Shown: positions 46,207 to 57,085 of the stretch, in pieces | Position numbering within the stretch: the stretch's first letter is position 1 | Layout of the letters: each line of letters opens with the position of its first letter | Assembly: GCA_025201365.1 (NCBI GenBank) | Contig: JAIXMF010000003.1 | Location: forward strand, 1,550,001 to 1,614,000 | Reading direction: 5' to 3' | DNA: 64,000 bases | Origin: Syncephalis plumigaleata | Taxonomy: Eukaryota > Zoopagomycota > Zoopagomycetes > Zoopagales > Piptocephalidaceae | The notes under the pieces: model-generated | What the model was told of the DNA's origin: nothing | What the model saw: only the letters and a program-made list of their open reading frames with translations | Databases searched by the model: none | Program-made: the position numbers and the translations under genes

Positions 46207-48064
46207 GGTAGTAATAGTAGTAGTAGTAAGAGAAGAAGAAGAAGAAGAAGAAGAATGTGGCAACAACGACAAAATACAAAATACGAATAGAAGATAAGAA
46301 GAAGACAGCAATAATAATAATAAATAGAGAAATAAGAAAAAGAAACGATAGACTAACAGGAATCAGTAAGGGAGATAGGTTAACTATACTGGCAATTATA
46401 CGAACAGGTTCAACGCGAACGAATTAGTATAGTCGTGTGTGTGTGTACGTATGTATACTATGCAATACTCTGTTATAGTTTGCTATCGATATAATATATC
46501 ACATGGTTAGGGTGAGCATGTGGTTGCGGAAACAGTCATCACTGACCTTTGCTGCCGTTCGGCTATTGGTAAAAGTATACAAGCAGAAATAGGCTAAGAA
46601 AGTGGAGTGAGGGGAAGGAGGCGAAGGCGAAGGCGGAGGAGGCGAGGAATACTAGTTTAGTCATTTCGATATTGCTAAGCATTTCCTTGTAGATTTGTCA
46701 AGTACAAGCGCCGAATAGAATAGTCGATAGAATGCTACCGGTAATGATTTCATTGTGTACACGATAGATATTCAAGTTCCACTTGTTATTATGACGCCTT
46801 GAAGATGCAATCCATTGCTTAATTTGGTTGTATTGTGCAAGAGGATAGGATCCATTTGGTAAAGTTGGCTTCTAGACCGTAGCAAGTACCTTGAGAATCG
46901 TCGTCACATGGTCATTGATCTGGACAATTCATCATAGCTTGACAGATATCTGCAGTCAACCTGTTTTCCATACCAATTTAAGCTAATTCTGCAACCACAC
47001 GTATGCATTCATACTATAGATGACTATCCATTATTGATGCCATCTAGGTGGATAGTCCGTAAAACATTGCTTATTTCATGGAATTCACTTAAAGTCATGT
47101 TGATTAACGCTTATATATTCATATTTACGCACACCATAAATGGCATTAGTAAGCAACTAGACGTGTAGCTATTACGGTAGAATGAAGTTGATACGATATG
47201 CTGCATGTCGCACTAATCATTATAATGGAAATCATTCTATGGACTAGCAGTGATGGAATGTCAACTATAACTTCTTATTGCCAAGAGCAATTCTTCATAG
47301 CACTTGGGAACAATACGTAATATCTACGTAATATCATTAGCATATTTATTCTGGATTACTCTATCGTTTAATGCATGAGTTACATCTAAGATCGAGAAGG
47401 GGTACTGTAATATATGCACATAGCTCAACCATCTGTGGATCCCACGAAATAACAAAAGGGGAGAAGGATTACGCTTCTTACCACGAGAGAGAAATAGTAT
47501 GTCAATAGAAGTGTACACCATTTACCAATTGAATGAGTATATTGACGAGTTTTTATACAAAGCAATGTAAGCATTTAGCTTGTATTTGTTGCAAACTACT
47601 ACTCATAGATCAGTATTGTTGCTACTATTCCTTCCAAGTCATTGATCTAATATGACATAGCTAAAGACATTACCATTTGATGATAAACTGTTTCTAAGTA
47701 GTAATACAACATGCGACTAGTCTATCAATAGTAAATACCAAGCTATATTCGGTAGTGTATCGTAGATGATATAGGCGTGATATCTCCATCTTTGCAAAAT
47801 AGCGTGTGTTCTCATTAAAGCATGATGGAACAGCAGTCATCATTGGATGTTTCAATCAGTGGCGTGATGATAATAATTATAATGTGAGACCACACACCCA
47901 CCCACTCATCCTACTCACACTTGGTGGCACATAATGGTAGTAAAAATAAACATTGTCAAGTCCTCATTTACTCACTTACTCACTCTCTAATTTACTTTCA
48001 TCCTATTCATTTTCCCGCACATCTATTCCACTAGAAGGTACAGTGTTCCGCATAACTATTCAAT
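46207..48064. other. Intergenic
   Basis: No supported gene in about 1.85 kb. Starts with TAG/AGA repeats and a short GT run (46430-46445); the rest is unremarkable AT-rich sequence. Both flanking genes are transcribed away from it, so it holds two promoters. Confidence 0.5.
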
Positions 48065-49918
48065 ATGTCGAATCGAAGCAGGGCAATAGTGCCTGCTCGT
48101 AATCAATTCAACGGTCTAGTCTTGTACTCTCTTTTCGTCGTAATACCTGCTCCTTTGCTTTACATATTAAACCAAGGTAGATCGTATTTACTTTTTTTTA
48201 AGTTGGAAAACAGTCTCTAACCAATAACACTGGTGACTAGCTTGCTTTGGCTACGCCTTAGATGGACTACACTACACGCTATTCCAGTTTATAGCCTATG
48301 CCTGGCTACCCTGGCTAGGTATTAGACTGGGTCTAGCGCGTCCTATCAGAACTACCGCGATACCGGAGACGATAGTGCAAAGACGACATGTAGGCAGTAG
48401 TACAACAACGAGCAACGAGGCGGTAGGCGTTTCTAGCGCGGTCGATAATGCAGCATTAGCACCGGCACTATCACGTCAACTTAATGGCGACGTATCGATC
48501 GATGATGGTACATCCAAGTTAATCCATAGAACGCCACACGTTGCCACTATACTACTGCCACGACAGAAGGTAAATAGGTGTAGCTAGACTAACGGTAATG
48601 AATAATTAGCTAAAAAACAATCATTATTAGATGATACGATTATTGCGACACCAGAACATCAATATACTGCTAAATGCAATGAAATATGCAAACGCTTTTT
48701 GGAATTAGCCGATATCGAACGAGGAATGCGACCGGGTGCACCTGAAGCAGACGAAACGATATGGGAGCCATTACTCGAAGAGAATACGCCAAAGTTACTA
48801 CGTATCTATAAGCATAAATCGCTCAACTTTTGCTATCGTCTTATTACTACACTTCCCGCACCGGTTGGCATGTCATTTGACCTATTGGCCGATGCATCAC
48901 GTCGTCCCGAATGGGATCCAATGTGCGAGAAGGCATATCGCTTGGAGGACTTTGACACGCACACGCATGTTCAATACGCGTTATTACGTGCGGTATGGCC
49001 GACATCTGCCCGTGATCTATGTATATTGTCGCATTGTCGGCCGATAACACAGCATTCAGTGCGTGGCTTGATGAATGTCACCTGTAGTGTAGAGCATGAA
49101 AAGTGTCCACCGGGTATATCCGGTCATCTGTCATTCGAATGCAAGCGGGTATTGCTGGTCAATTGGTAGCGCAAGATCCTGACACGCCGAATATTACACG
49201 AGTCATTCAGATTATCGATGGTGATCTAGGAGGTTGGATTCCAGCCAGTGTCGTCAAACATGGTAAGCATTACTATTAGCAACATAAAATGTAACAAGTT
49301 ATTAATTGTATCTACGTGTATTTATTTATTAGTGGCTTATAAAGCATTTCCACAATCATTCCGTCGACTTGGTAGACTATTATCAAGTATGCCAGTCTAT
49401 GATCAATCACGTCTATTTCCCAATGTATCATTGACCATGTCCAATGACATTATCACTAAGAACCTGCTAAAGTCCAGTGATGATGATATTGATACAGCAG
49501 TTATACCAGCACCGGCACCAACGCCAGTACCAACACCAGCACTAAGAACAGAAGCAACAGAAGCGGTGAATGGTGTCACTATAGCATCCAAATCACCATC
49601 AAGTAGTAGTACTAACAGCAGTGCTACTGCTGTAGATGCAGATAGTGCCACAACAATTGCTCTATTAAATGCAAGAGTACGTCGATTAGAGACGCAAATG
49701 ATCCATTTAGTTGGACAATGGCCACCACCTGTAAGTGGCAGTAGTGGTAATGGTTCTAGAGGCGTAATTATATCGGGAAGGATAATCAACAACGAGCGGT
49801 GGATCGTTCATTTTCATTTCGTCGATTTCTAGGTCGATTTCTATTGCCTACCACATTGGTGGGTGCAGCGACATGGGTGGCTGTTATTGTGTTTTTAGCA
49901 AAGAAGCGTTGGATATAA
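48065..49918 (+). CDS. START-domain lipid-binding membrane protein, with frame slips
   Basis: Four exons (48065-48176, 48241-48569, 48610-49262, 49333-49918), about 560 residues. Two N-terminal hydrophobic segments (LVLYSLFVVIPAPLLYIL; YTLFQFIAYAWLPWLGI) are split by intron 1. A START/SRPBCC lipid-binding domain follows: YRLITTLPAPVGMSFDLLAD, RRPEWDPMCEKAYRLEDFD, RAVWPTSARDLCILSH, and IQIIDGDLGGWIPASVVKH, then AFPQSFRRL. After a disordered Pro/Ala/Ser linker comes a coiled stretch (LLNARVRRLETQMIHL) and a C-terminal membrane segment (TTLVGAATWVAVIVFLA). Frame is lost by one base at three places (donor near 48569, 49143, 49784). A lipid-transfer role at a membrane contact is inferred from the domain layout. 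Confidence 0.72.
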
Positions 49919-50028
49919 TACATCATTATCATTATAGCGTATCAATCTATTAGTAACATTGTGTAGTAATAAAGCGATGATTTGATTAAGTAAGAAAGAT
50001 TGTTCATTTTATTATAGTATTGTTTACT

Positions 50029-51590
50029 CTACTGAATTACACAACAATTATAATGGTTCACATAGAATCTACTAATCCTATCCATGGCATCGCAAGCTTC
50101 CTTGTAACTCTAATGGAAAAAGTTAATGATTGAAATAGTAATATAAAAGTGACTTACCGGTCGTTTAGTTTCAAATGGTATTTTACGTATACGATCATCA
50201 TCTATCACATGCGATTAACTAGATGCTAATATTGGCATTCTTGTCATTATACTTACTACGCTTCAATGGACTATCCGATGAGAATAGAGTAGACGAGTGA
50301 TAAACACTGCATCGAATAAAGACACGTTCACTTGCATCCAAATAGGAACGCCAATCCACTAGCAACTGACCTACCGACTGTAATAATTGCAAGCAATATC
50401 ATCTTTGTTATAAACATGCATGCTTATATAAATGTATATATCCCTTACACTTACCAATTCTAAATTATGATGATTCTCGCGACGAAGGGTAGCACCCGCT
50501 GAACTAACCTTATGACCTGTCTTCTTATCATGACTAGCTTGAGCAAATCCACGTTTCTTACGTACTAATATGATGCGATAAGTATGCGTAGTTCTTATTG
50601 CATTGGTGACAAGTCATCATTTACCTGTATACTTGCGGAATGTTTTATGTGCCATCATTTTACCCGTAGAGATATCAACGACGATACCCGAGAAACGACC
50701 AGCTACAAAGAGGAACATACTCCAGTAGACCTTGTGCACGGAGGAAGACGAGGGACGTGGTTTCCAAAGCCATGCCAATACTTGTTCTGTGGCATGTGCC
50801 TCCTCCTCCTGGGTCGGCTGGTGTCTACGCGATAATCGTTGCGGTAATGCTAATTGCTTATAAATACCAATACGATGCTGCGGGTAATCACCATGTCGCA
50901 TCCAGAACATCGGAGTACCACGAGATGATTGTACAGCTGTATCCTTACTAGTTACTTCATCTGAATCACTTGATAGATTAGAGTCATGTGTATCTGCATT
51001 GGTTGCTTCCCTTCCTCTTCTTCTTCCGTATCATCATCATCAGCATCATCATCATCATCAGTATCTGATGCATCTTCACTTTTCTGCTCGCTACATGTTT
51101 CAAATGAAGTATTACCATCTGATTCAACCCATAGACCTAATCGTCATTTGTTACTTATTCATCTATCTATTCATTAATAGTACTTACCCAGTTTCCATAA
51201 CTCATATTCATCAGCACTTAATGGTCGACCCAACTGATGAAGACGTCGACGTATATTCTCCACATGGAATGGTAGTTTAAAATGAGCACGTTGTGATTGA
51301 CTATCAGCGAATGTGATATTACCGCAAGCAGTACATCGATATTGGCCCTGTGTCTTATTGGTATTATCAATAATCGGATGACTAATAGCAATATTAGATG
51401 TCATTTCAGTAGTAGTAGTTGTAGTAGATTGCCATGGTAATAATCCTGCTGTAAATGTATACGGTGCATTAAATAATGATAATAGCAGTGGTGGTGATTT
51501 CCGTGAAGCAGCACCATTCGTTTCTGAATCAGTCGATAACACTAATACCGTAGTAGTATTAGCGTTAGAGGATGAACTACTCTTGGACAT
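50029..51590 (-). CDS. VMS1: Vms1/ANKZF1-type peptidyl-tRNA hydrolase (VLRF1), short form
   Basis: Six exons from the ATG at 51590. A C2H2-type finger lies at about residues 80-115 (YRCTACGNITFADSQSQRAHFK), followed by an acidic Asp/Glu linker and the VLRF1 domain (FSGIVVDISTGKMMAHKTFRKYTVRKKRGFAQASHDK...SAGATLRREN...DRIRKIPFETKRP). The Gln in GFAQAS matches the catalytic Gln used by Vms1 to release nascent chains from stalled 60S subunits in ribosome quality control. The frame stops about 26 residues after RPS, so the ankyrin repeats and the p97-binding VIM of yeast Vms1 are missing. One frame slip lies near 51010 in the acidic linker. Confidence 0.8.
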
Positions 51591-52746
51591 AGTCACAAAT
51601 ACACGTGATAATTGACTAATATAAAGGTGAAAATTTTCTTATAAAAAATAAAAAATAAATGTGACGACGATCAATATATCAGTCAATCAAACGTTCTAGT
51701 AAAAAGAACAGAAGCGTAGAAGAAGAAAAAGAAGTAGAATTCACAGTCAATACAAGTCAGCAAATACTGGTGGATCCCTTTTATACAAATTACCAAGATG
51801 GTTAATGATCTATATAATAATGAGTCATCAATGGTATAACATTTTAATGAAGTATGATATTGTAATGGTAATAATGCGTCATTCCTTCTTTACTATCTAA
51901 AATGTATGAGTATTAACATGAAATGATGCTTACTACTGTTAAAGTTATATATATTTATTAATTTATAAAATAGAATCTATCTACTTTACTCGTGTAGTAA
52001 GCATGTAATCAATATCTCACGATGGTGTTACAACAATAAAGAAAAACAATTCAGATATGAATGAATGTGTGCATGTTGTAGTGTTAGTGAGCATTTACAT
52101 CCAATGAATAAATGGTTCAAGGTGTAATCCGCAGTACAGGCTTTGTCCATCCAATTTGCGTAGTTAGCATTTTGTTTTTATGAATAAATAATATTTAACA
52201 CTTACAATATAGGATCCATTACTAATACTGAATTGCTATTATTATCATGCTGTGTTAATCGGCATTTCTATGATAATAATGGATGTTAACAATTGTGTTA
52301 ATCTATTTATTAATAAACAGCAAATGTTAAAGGATAAATGCGCAAATTGGATGGAAAAATCCGCAGTACAGGCTTTCTTTCTTTCGTTTTTTCGTTTGTC
52401 TTTTTCTCTCTTCCTTCTAACTAGTTGTTGTCTGTACTTGCAACTGAAAGGTCGACTCTACTCAACGGCGACTCTTCTTTTCTTACGTAGAAGGCGTGTG
52501 CATGTGTAGGTGTACGTGCGTGTATGCGTGTGTGTGTGTCGGTGAATTCAATTCAATCTAGAAAACACCCATATATCATAGAAGCATAGTTGAGATTAGG
52601 CGGTAACTATTGACCTATCTGATCAGTGTGTATGCTTCACAAATCTCACTCACTCACTCTCTTTCTTATCTACTTTGAACTCATAACACAGCAATAGTGT
52701 TGGATATTGTCCATGTACTTATTGTTACTCGAATACTTGTCTACTG
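51591..52746. other. Intergenic with a shuffled inverted repeat
   Basis: No supported gene. Contains two related 35-bp blocks at 52127-52161 and 52341-52376 (see findings). Around 52100-52230 the minus strand shows a GTAAGT donor and a CTAAC, hinting at a small spliced gene, but I cannot define one. Simple GT repeats lie near 52510-52535. Confidence 0.4.
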
Positions 52747-55727
52747 ATGACATTAACTACGCAGCGAAAAGTAATAGATTTCCGACAATCTATGCTATTT
52801 GCTTCTGCTAATTCTATGGCGTCGTTTCAACACTCACCAGCTTGCTTCTCTCAGAGTATACTCGATACTTTATCGGGTAAGGTCTCATATGATGATATGC
52901 CAGCATCCGATAATCGTACAACAGGAACAGAACAGGAACAACAGCAGCAACAGCAGCAACAACAGCAACAACAATCATTTCTACATCGACTATTATTGTG
53001 GACATTTGTCCTAGGAACAAAGTGTATCGTCAATCAGCCATGGAACTCGCCTCTTGTAGCCACTTTATGCTATCATATGGATTGGATTCTATTTTGTCTT
53101 TTATCGGTATCGATTATTATACGAACACTTAGGGTATCTAAACGACTATTCGTTATTGTCACGCTATTTCATTTCATATCGGACCTGCTTCTATGGTCAT
53201 TATGTCGATCATCGCTACCAGCAACCACTATCAAGGGTAATCAGCATAATGTCGACTTTGCATGGCCAGAAGCGGGTGGACGTGGCCATCGTTGGTACTA
53301 CAATATGGCTAATTTCACCATATATATTCATTTACTATTATGGCTTCATAGGCCATTTATTAAGGCGTTAACCGACAGAAGATATCACTATGTCGGTGGT
53401 TTCAATCATTTCAATCAGCATGCCATCGCTAGTCTTACGCAACTAAGTGATAAATTCAAATGGTGGCAAACAAGTCTAGGTGGACTTGTTGCCATTGCGA
53501 TACATCAATGGATAGATCAGACATGCTACTCGTATTACTATCGATCTAGATCGACATTAGGCGACATTCGTCCAATAGCAAATATAATGCTAGCGAATAG
53601 TGTTGAGCTATTGTTATGCATCCACGTAATGACACATGGTATCTATCTGATATTATCGAAGAATCTGGAAATAATCATTCATTTACGACATCAGAAATCG
53701 ATACTGCAACAAGGTGAGAAGAAACGACTAGAACGACGATTATCAGGTTCATTTACATTTTCGACATTTAACGCGGAGAATGGTCAACTAGAACGAGATG
53801 ATGCATTAGCAACTAGAACTAGTGGTGGTTCACATTCACCTTGTATCCTATTGAAGAAAGAGTCAATGCCAACTGGTAAATCTGTCATGCTTCATCACAC
53901 GGGAGTAGGTACGAAGAAACAATCAGCAAGTATAACTACTACTACTACTACTACCGCGGCATCCAGTGATAACAAATCGTGGATAACCTCGAATTTCTTC
54001 CTACAAAATGGTAGTCATGATCATCTAAAGTCAAACAATACGACGACACTATTGAACACGAATACCACTGTTGCCTCACATTCGATGATGCCATTTCAAT
54101 CACGTTTACCTGATAACGTGGTAGAATCGACCGATAGTAGTCTACGTTCACCAACTGCTTCCCACTTTGTCTTACAACGACCGATATATGCGCGAGTTGA
54201 GGTGCTGGATAGTTTTGATCTATGTGTTATAGGATTATCAGCGTATACAGCCACATTCACTTGGATCTTTCCATCGTCACTGATTGAGATTCTAGATGCA
54301 AAGCCATGGCAACAACAACAGCAACAACAACGGAATGATACCATGAATGATGAGGGAAAGACAAAGCTGGAATATGGCGACAATGATTTTTCCGCTAATC
54401 GTTCTAATCGCGCCCTAATGGTAGTGGCACGTGATTTGACCATACGTGTTGATGATGTATTATGGACGGAAACCGATCTAGATCCTAGTTATCGAGCACT
54501 AACCGTATACGGACTCAGACCTATGACAGAATATCGGGTCACCATGTCACTAGCTGGTTATCGTAGTTCACCTATTAGAATATGCACAGATCCACGATCA
54601 CAAGGTAATTTAAACAATTGAATATATTACTATTGATGACACTAGCAAACTAGTTAACTAATTGAATTTGGAGAATAGTCAAATCTAATTCGGAGAAAGA
54701 AGCAGTTGTCGATGGTAGTACGATCAAATTGATATCAGATGAATCGACGAAACAAACGACTACTATTGACACAAAGGAAATCCCGGTGGAGAATACGAGT
54801 TTGCCTATTGATCAAGACGATAATCCCCCCATGTGTGATGTTGCAGAATCTTCAGATTTACCCATAGAATTGGATAAACAAAAGGAAGAACACGACCAGG
54901 GACAGAAGGAGTTGGATCGTTCGAGACAAGTATTGGCCGACACGCTAAAACTGCAATTAGATCAGGTGAACAAAGAGAAGCAACAGGCACAGGCACAACT
55001 ACGTAAATTGAAGCGAGATTTACAGAAATCGGAAAATCAGTTACGTGGTGAGATTGAAGCATTACGGCGTGCCATTGCTCGGTCGGCTAGTCAGGATGTC
55101 AAGAATCGACAGCGCGTTCAATTTCTACAGGATCTCGTCAAACGAACACAAGGTTGTATGGATGAACTGGCCGAACAAGTTGCACAAGCACATGCAAATC
55201 ATGCCGATGTAAGCTCGGAGGTGGCCGAACTGGAGGCCACCTTGCTACAACTACGCGAGGAACATCGAGAGGCGGAACAGCGTTACCAACGTCAAATGAC
55301 CACCGTACAACGACATAATCGTGAGCAACAGTCGCGTTTACAAGCAGTCGAATTAGCACGCGATGAAACATTAAGTAAGATCGCACGACTACGTGAACAA
55401 CAACTTCCAGCGATTATCAAGGATGTAGCCGATCTAGCAACTCGATTGGATGCAGCACAACGACGAATGGAAGAGCTACGCCAGCAGTATGAAACGCGTG
55501 ATCGCCAACAAACGACGCATGACAAGGAAGGTGAACACGGATTGAACCAGGTTAAACGGGATATAGCGATGGCACAGGAGCGTAATCAGTCTTTATTACA
55601 ACTCACGCGTGAGGAATCAACATTCCGTGATCGATTACGCAACGAGTTGACCAATCTACACGCATTGGTAGATTCAAATGCAACAGGAGGTAGTAAGTCA
55701 CCATTATCACAGACATTCGATACGTAA
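52747..55727 (+). CDS. AcrB-like membrane and coiled-coil protein
   Basis: Two exons (52747-54604, 54679-55727; phase 1) give 968 residues. After a Gln-rich stretch come about five or six hydrophobic segments (residues about 78-310: LLLWTFVLGTKCIV, WILFCLLSVSIIIRTL, LFVIVTLFHFISDLLLW, FTIYIHLLLWL, VELLLCIHVMTHGIYLIL). A long disordered Ser/Thr/Asn linker follows, then a beta-rich FN3-like piece at about 480-620 (YARVEVLDSF...SYRALTVYGLRPMTEYRV), and finally a coiled coil of about 270 residues encoded by exon 2. This order matches the fungal AcrB proteins linked to CreB-type deubiquitination and drug sensitivity. Assignment rests on layout and remembered likeness. Confidence 0.6.
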
Positions 55728-55913
55728 ACTAGTCATAGTATCTACATTTACATACGTTATTCAATAAATTATATATACGTATGTATGTATGTGTATCTAC
55801 GTACGTATACTGCTATTGTTAAACTTTTCATCTCTTATATTTGTATTAGTATTCGTTTTATTCTATAAACAACATTCCATTTCACGTCATTAACAATGAA
55901 TCAACAATAGTTG

Positions 55914-56792
55914 TTATAGTTTGCCTGATGGTGATGGTGATTTCTTCACTGCTTTTGCAGCATTCTTGCCCACTAACCATGTAATATGTCCGAATCGCTT
56001 AACCATAGGCGGTAGAATGAGAGCGGTAAACGCTACGCGTAACGGCATAATTAACTTGTGAAGACCATAGGCAACGAGTAATAATGTCGCGGCACTTGCA
56101 GTTGATTTAGCAGTAGCATCATCACCATTGGACATCTTTGCGAGTGCACGTTCACGGGCTGCTTCATCTTGTACGCGTTCCTTTAGATCGAGTATCTCCG
56201 GTGCAATACCATCCTCTTCATTATTATTGTTCCCTTTCGAGGGAAACAAGCTGAATCGACCTAGATTCTCCTTTAGCCATTGCTCCATGACAATCACTCG
56301 TTCCGCACCGGCTGCGCGTACCACCAAGTAGCAACACGCGTAATCCACCACCGATACTCCTAAATACGCGATAAGACCAAGTCGACCATACACCGTAACT
56401 AGACGCTTGAGTGCACCCATCTTCTGAGGTGAGTCACCATTGGAGGCAGGAGTACCAGCGGCGTTACTCGCGTTAAGAACCCGTCTAGACGTAGAGAATA
56501 AGCGCTTGCTAGACAACCATTGTTTAGTAGTGGTGGTACGTGACATTATACGAGATATACCGGTGAATACTGATGGTTGTTTGATAGACCGTGCTCTCAA
56601 CGCACTATACTGCCATTGTTGTGGCATAGTAAACCATGTTCGGTAATGATACGCTGACACGGCGGTGGAGTAATGTCGTCCTTCTTGTACACCAACAGAA
56701 CGTAAAACACCGAACGACACTTGTCCCAATGGACTAATAGCACGATACTTCACGCCACGCCATATACCCTCACTTAATAGACGAGTATTCAT
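55914..56792 (-). CDS. DUF1279 (FAM210-like) mitochondrial membrane protein
   Basis: Single exon of 292 residues. The first about 110 residues are rich in Arg/Ser and free of acidic clusters, with SSKRLFSTSRRVLNAS resembling a mitochondrial targeting end. The DUF1279 core follows at about 125-190: ALKRLVTVYGRLGLIAYLGVSVVDYACCYLVVRAAG, a membrane helix with the conserved YG and S..D. A second hydrophobic stretch lies at about 235-270 (ATLLLVAYGLHKLIMPLRVAFTALILPPM). FAM210-type proteins sit in the inner mitochondrial membrane and affect translation or iron-related metabolism. The long leader suggests import. Confidence 0.8.
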   Translation of the reverse strand: MNTRLLSEGIWRGVKYRAISPLGQVSFGVLRSVGVQEGRHYSTAVSAYHYRTWFTMPQQWQYSALRARSIKQPSVFTGISRIMSRTTTTKQWLSSKRLFSTSRRVLNASNAAGTPASNGDSPQKMGALKRLVTVYGRLGLIAYLGVSVVDYACCYLVVRAAGAERVIVMEQWLKENLGRFSLFPSKGNNNNEEDGIAPEILDLKERVQDEAARERALAKMSNGDDATAKSTASAATLLLVAYGLHKLIMPLRVAFTALILPPMVKRFGHITWLVGKNAAKAVKKSPSPSGKL

Positions 56793-57085
56793 AATGAAGT
56801 AAGTATATAATAAGATTAGACAAAGAGTAGCCTAGTGCAATAGTGCAATGAATAAGACAATAATAACTACTATTGAACGGTGATCTGAAAACAAAAACAA
56901 AAACAATTGTATCTATTATGACTGTACGGATAAATCCTCGGTGAAATAGAGAGAGCGAGAAAGCGAGCATGATCATTTTTATTTAACCAATAAAATATTA
57001 ATAACTATATATTGCTAACTAATATATTATATACTTGAAATAAGCAAATGAGTATATTAATGAGGTGTAGTATACGTTTGTTAGT

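Noticed and set aside
45985-46311. N-terminal Ser/Thr-rich extension of seven-helix copy 3 with a possible signal peptide
   Set aside because: It is a translated TAG/AGA repeat; the other two copies start at the conserved MP(I/L), matching the ATG at 46206.
52127-52355. Fragments reading ANWMDK / ANWMEK, reminiscent of the seven-helix N-terminus
   Set aside because: Only five or six residues match and they coincide with the shared 15-mer of the shuffled repeat; no further likeness to the family follows.
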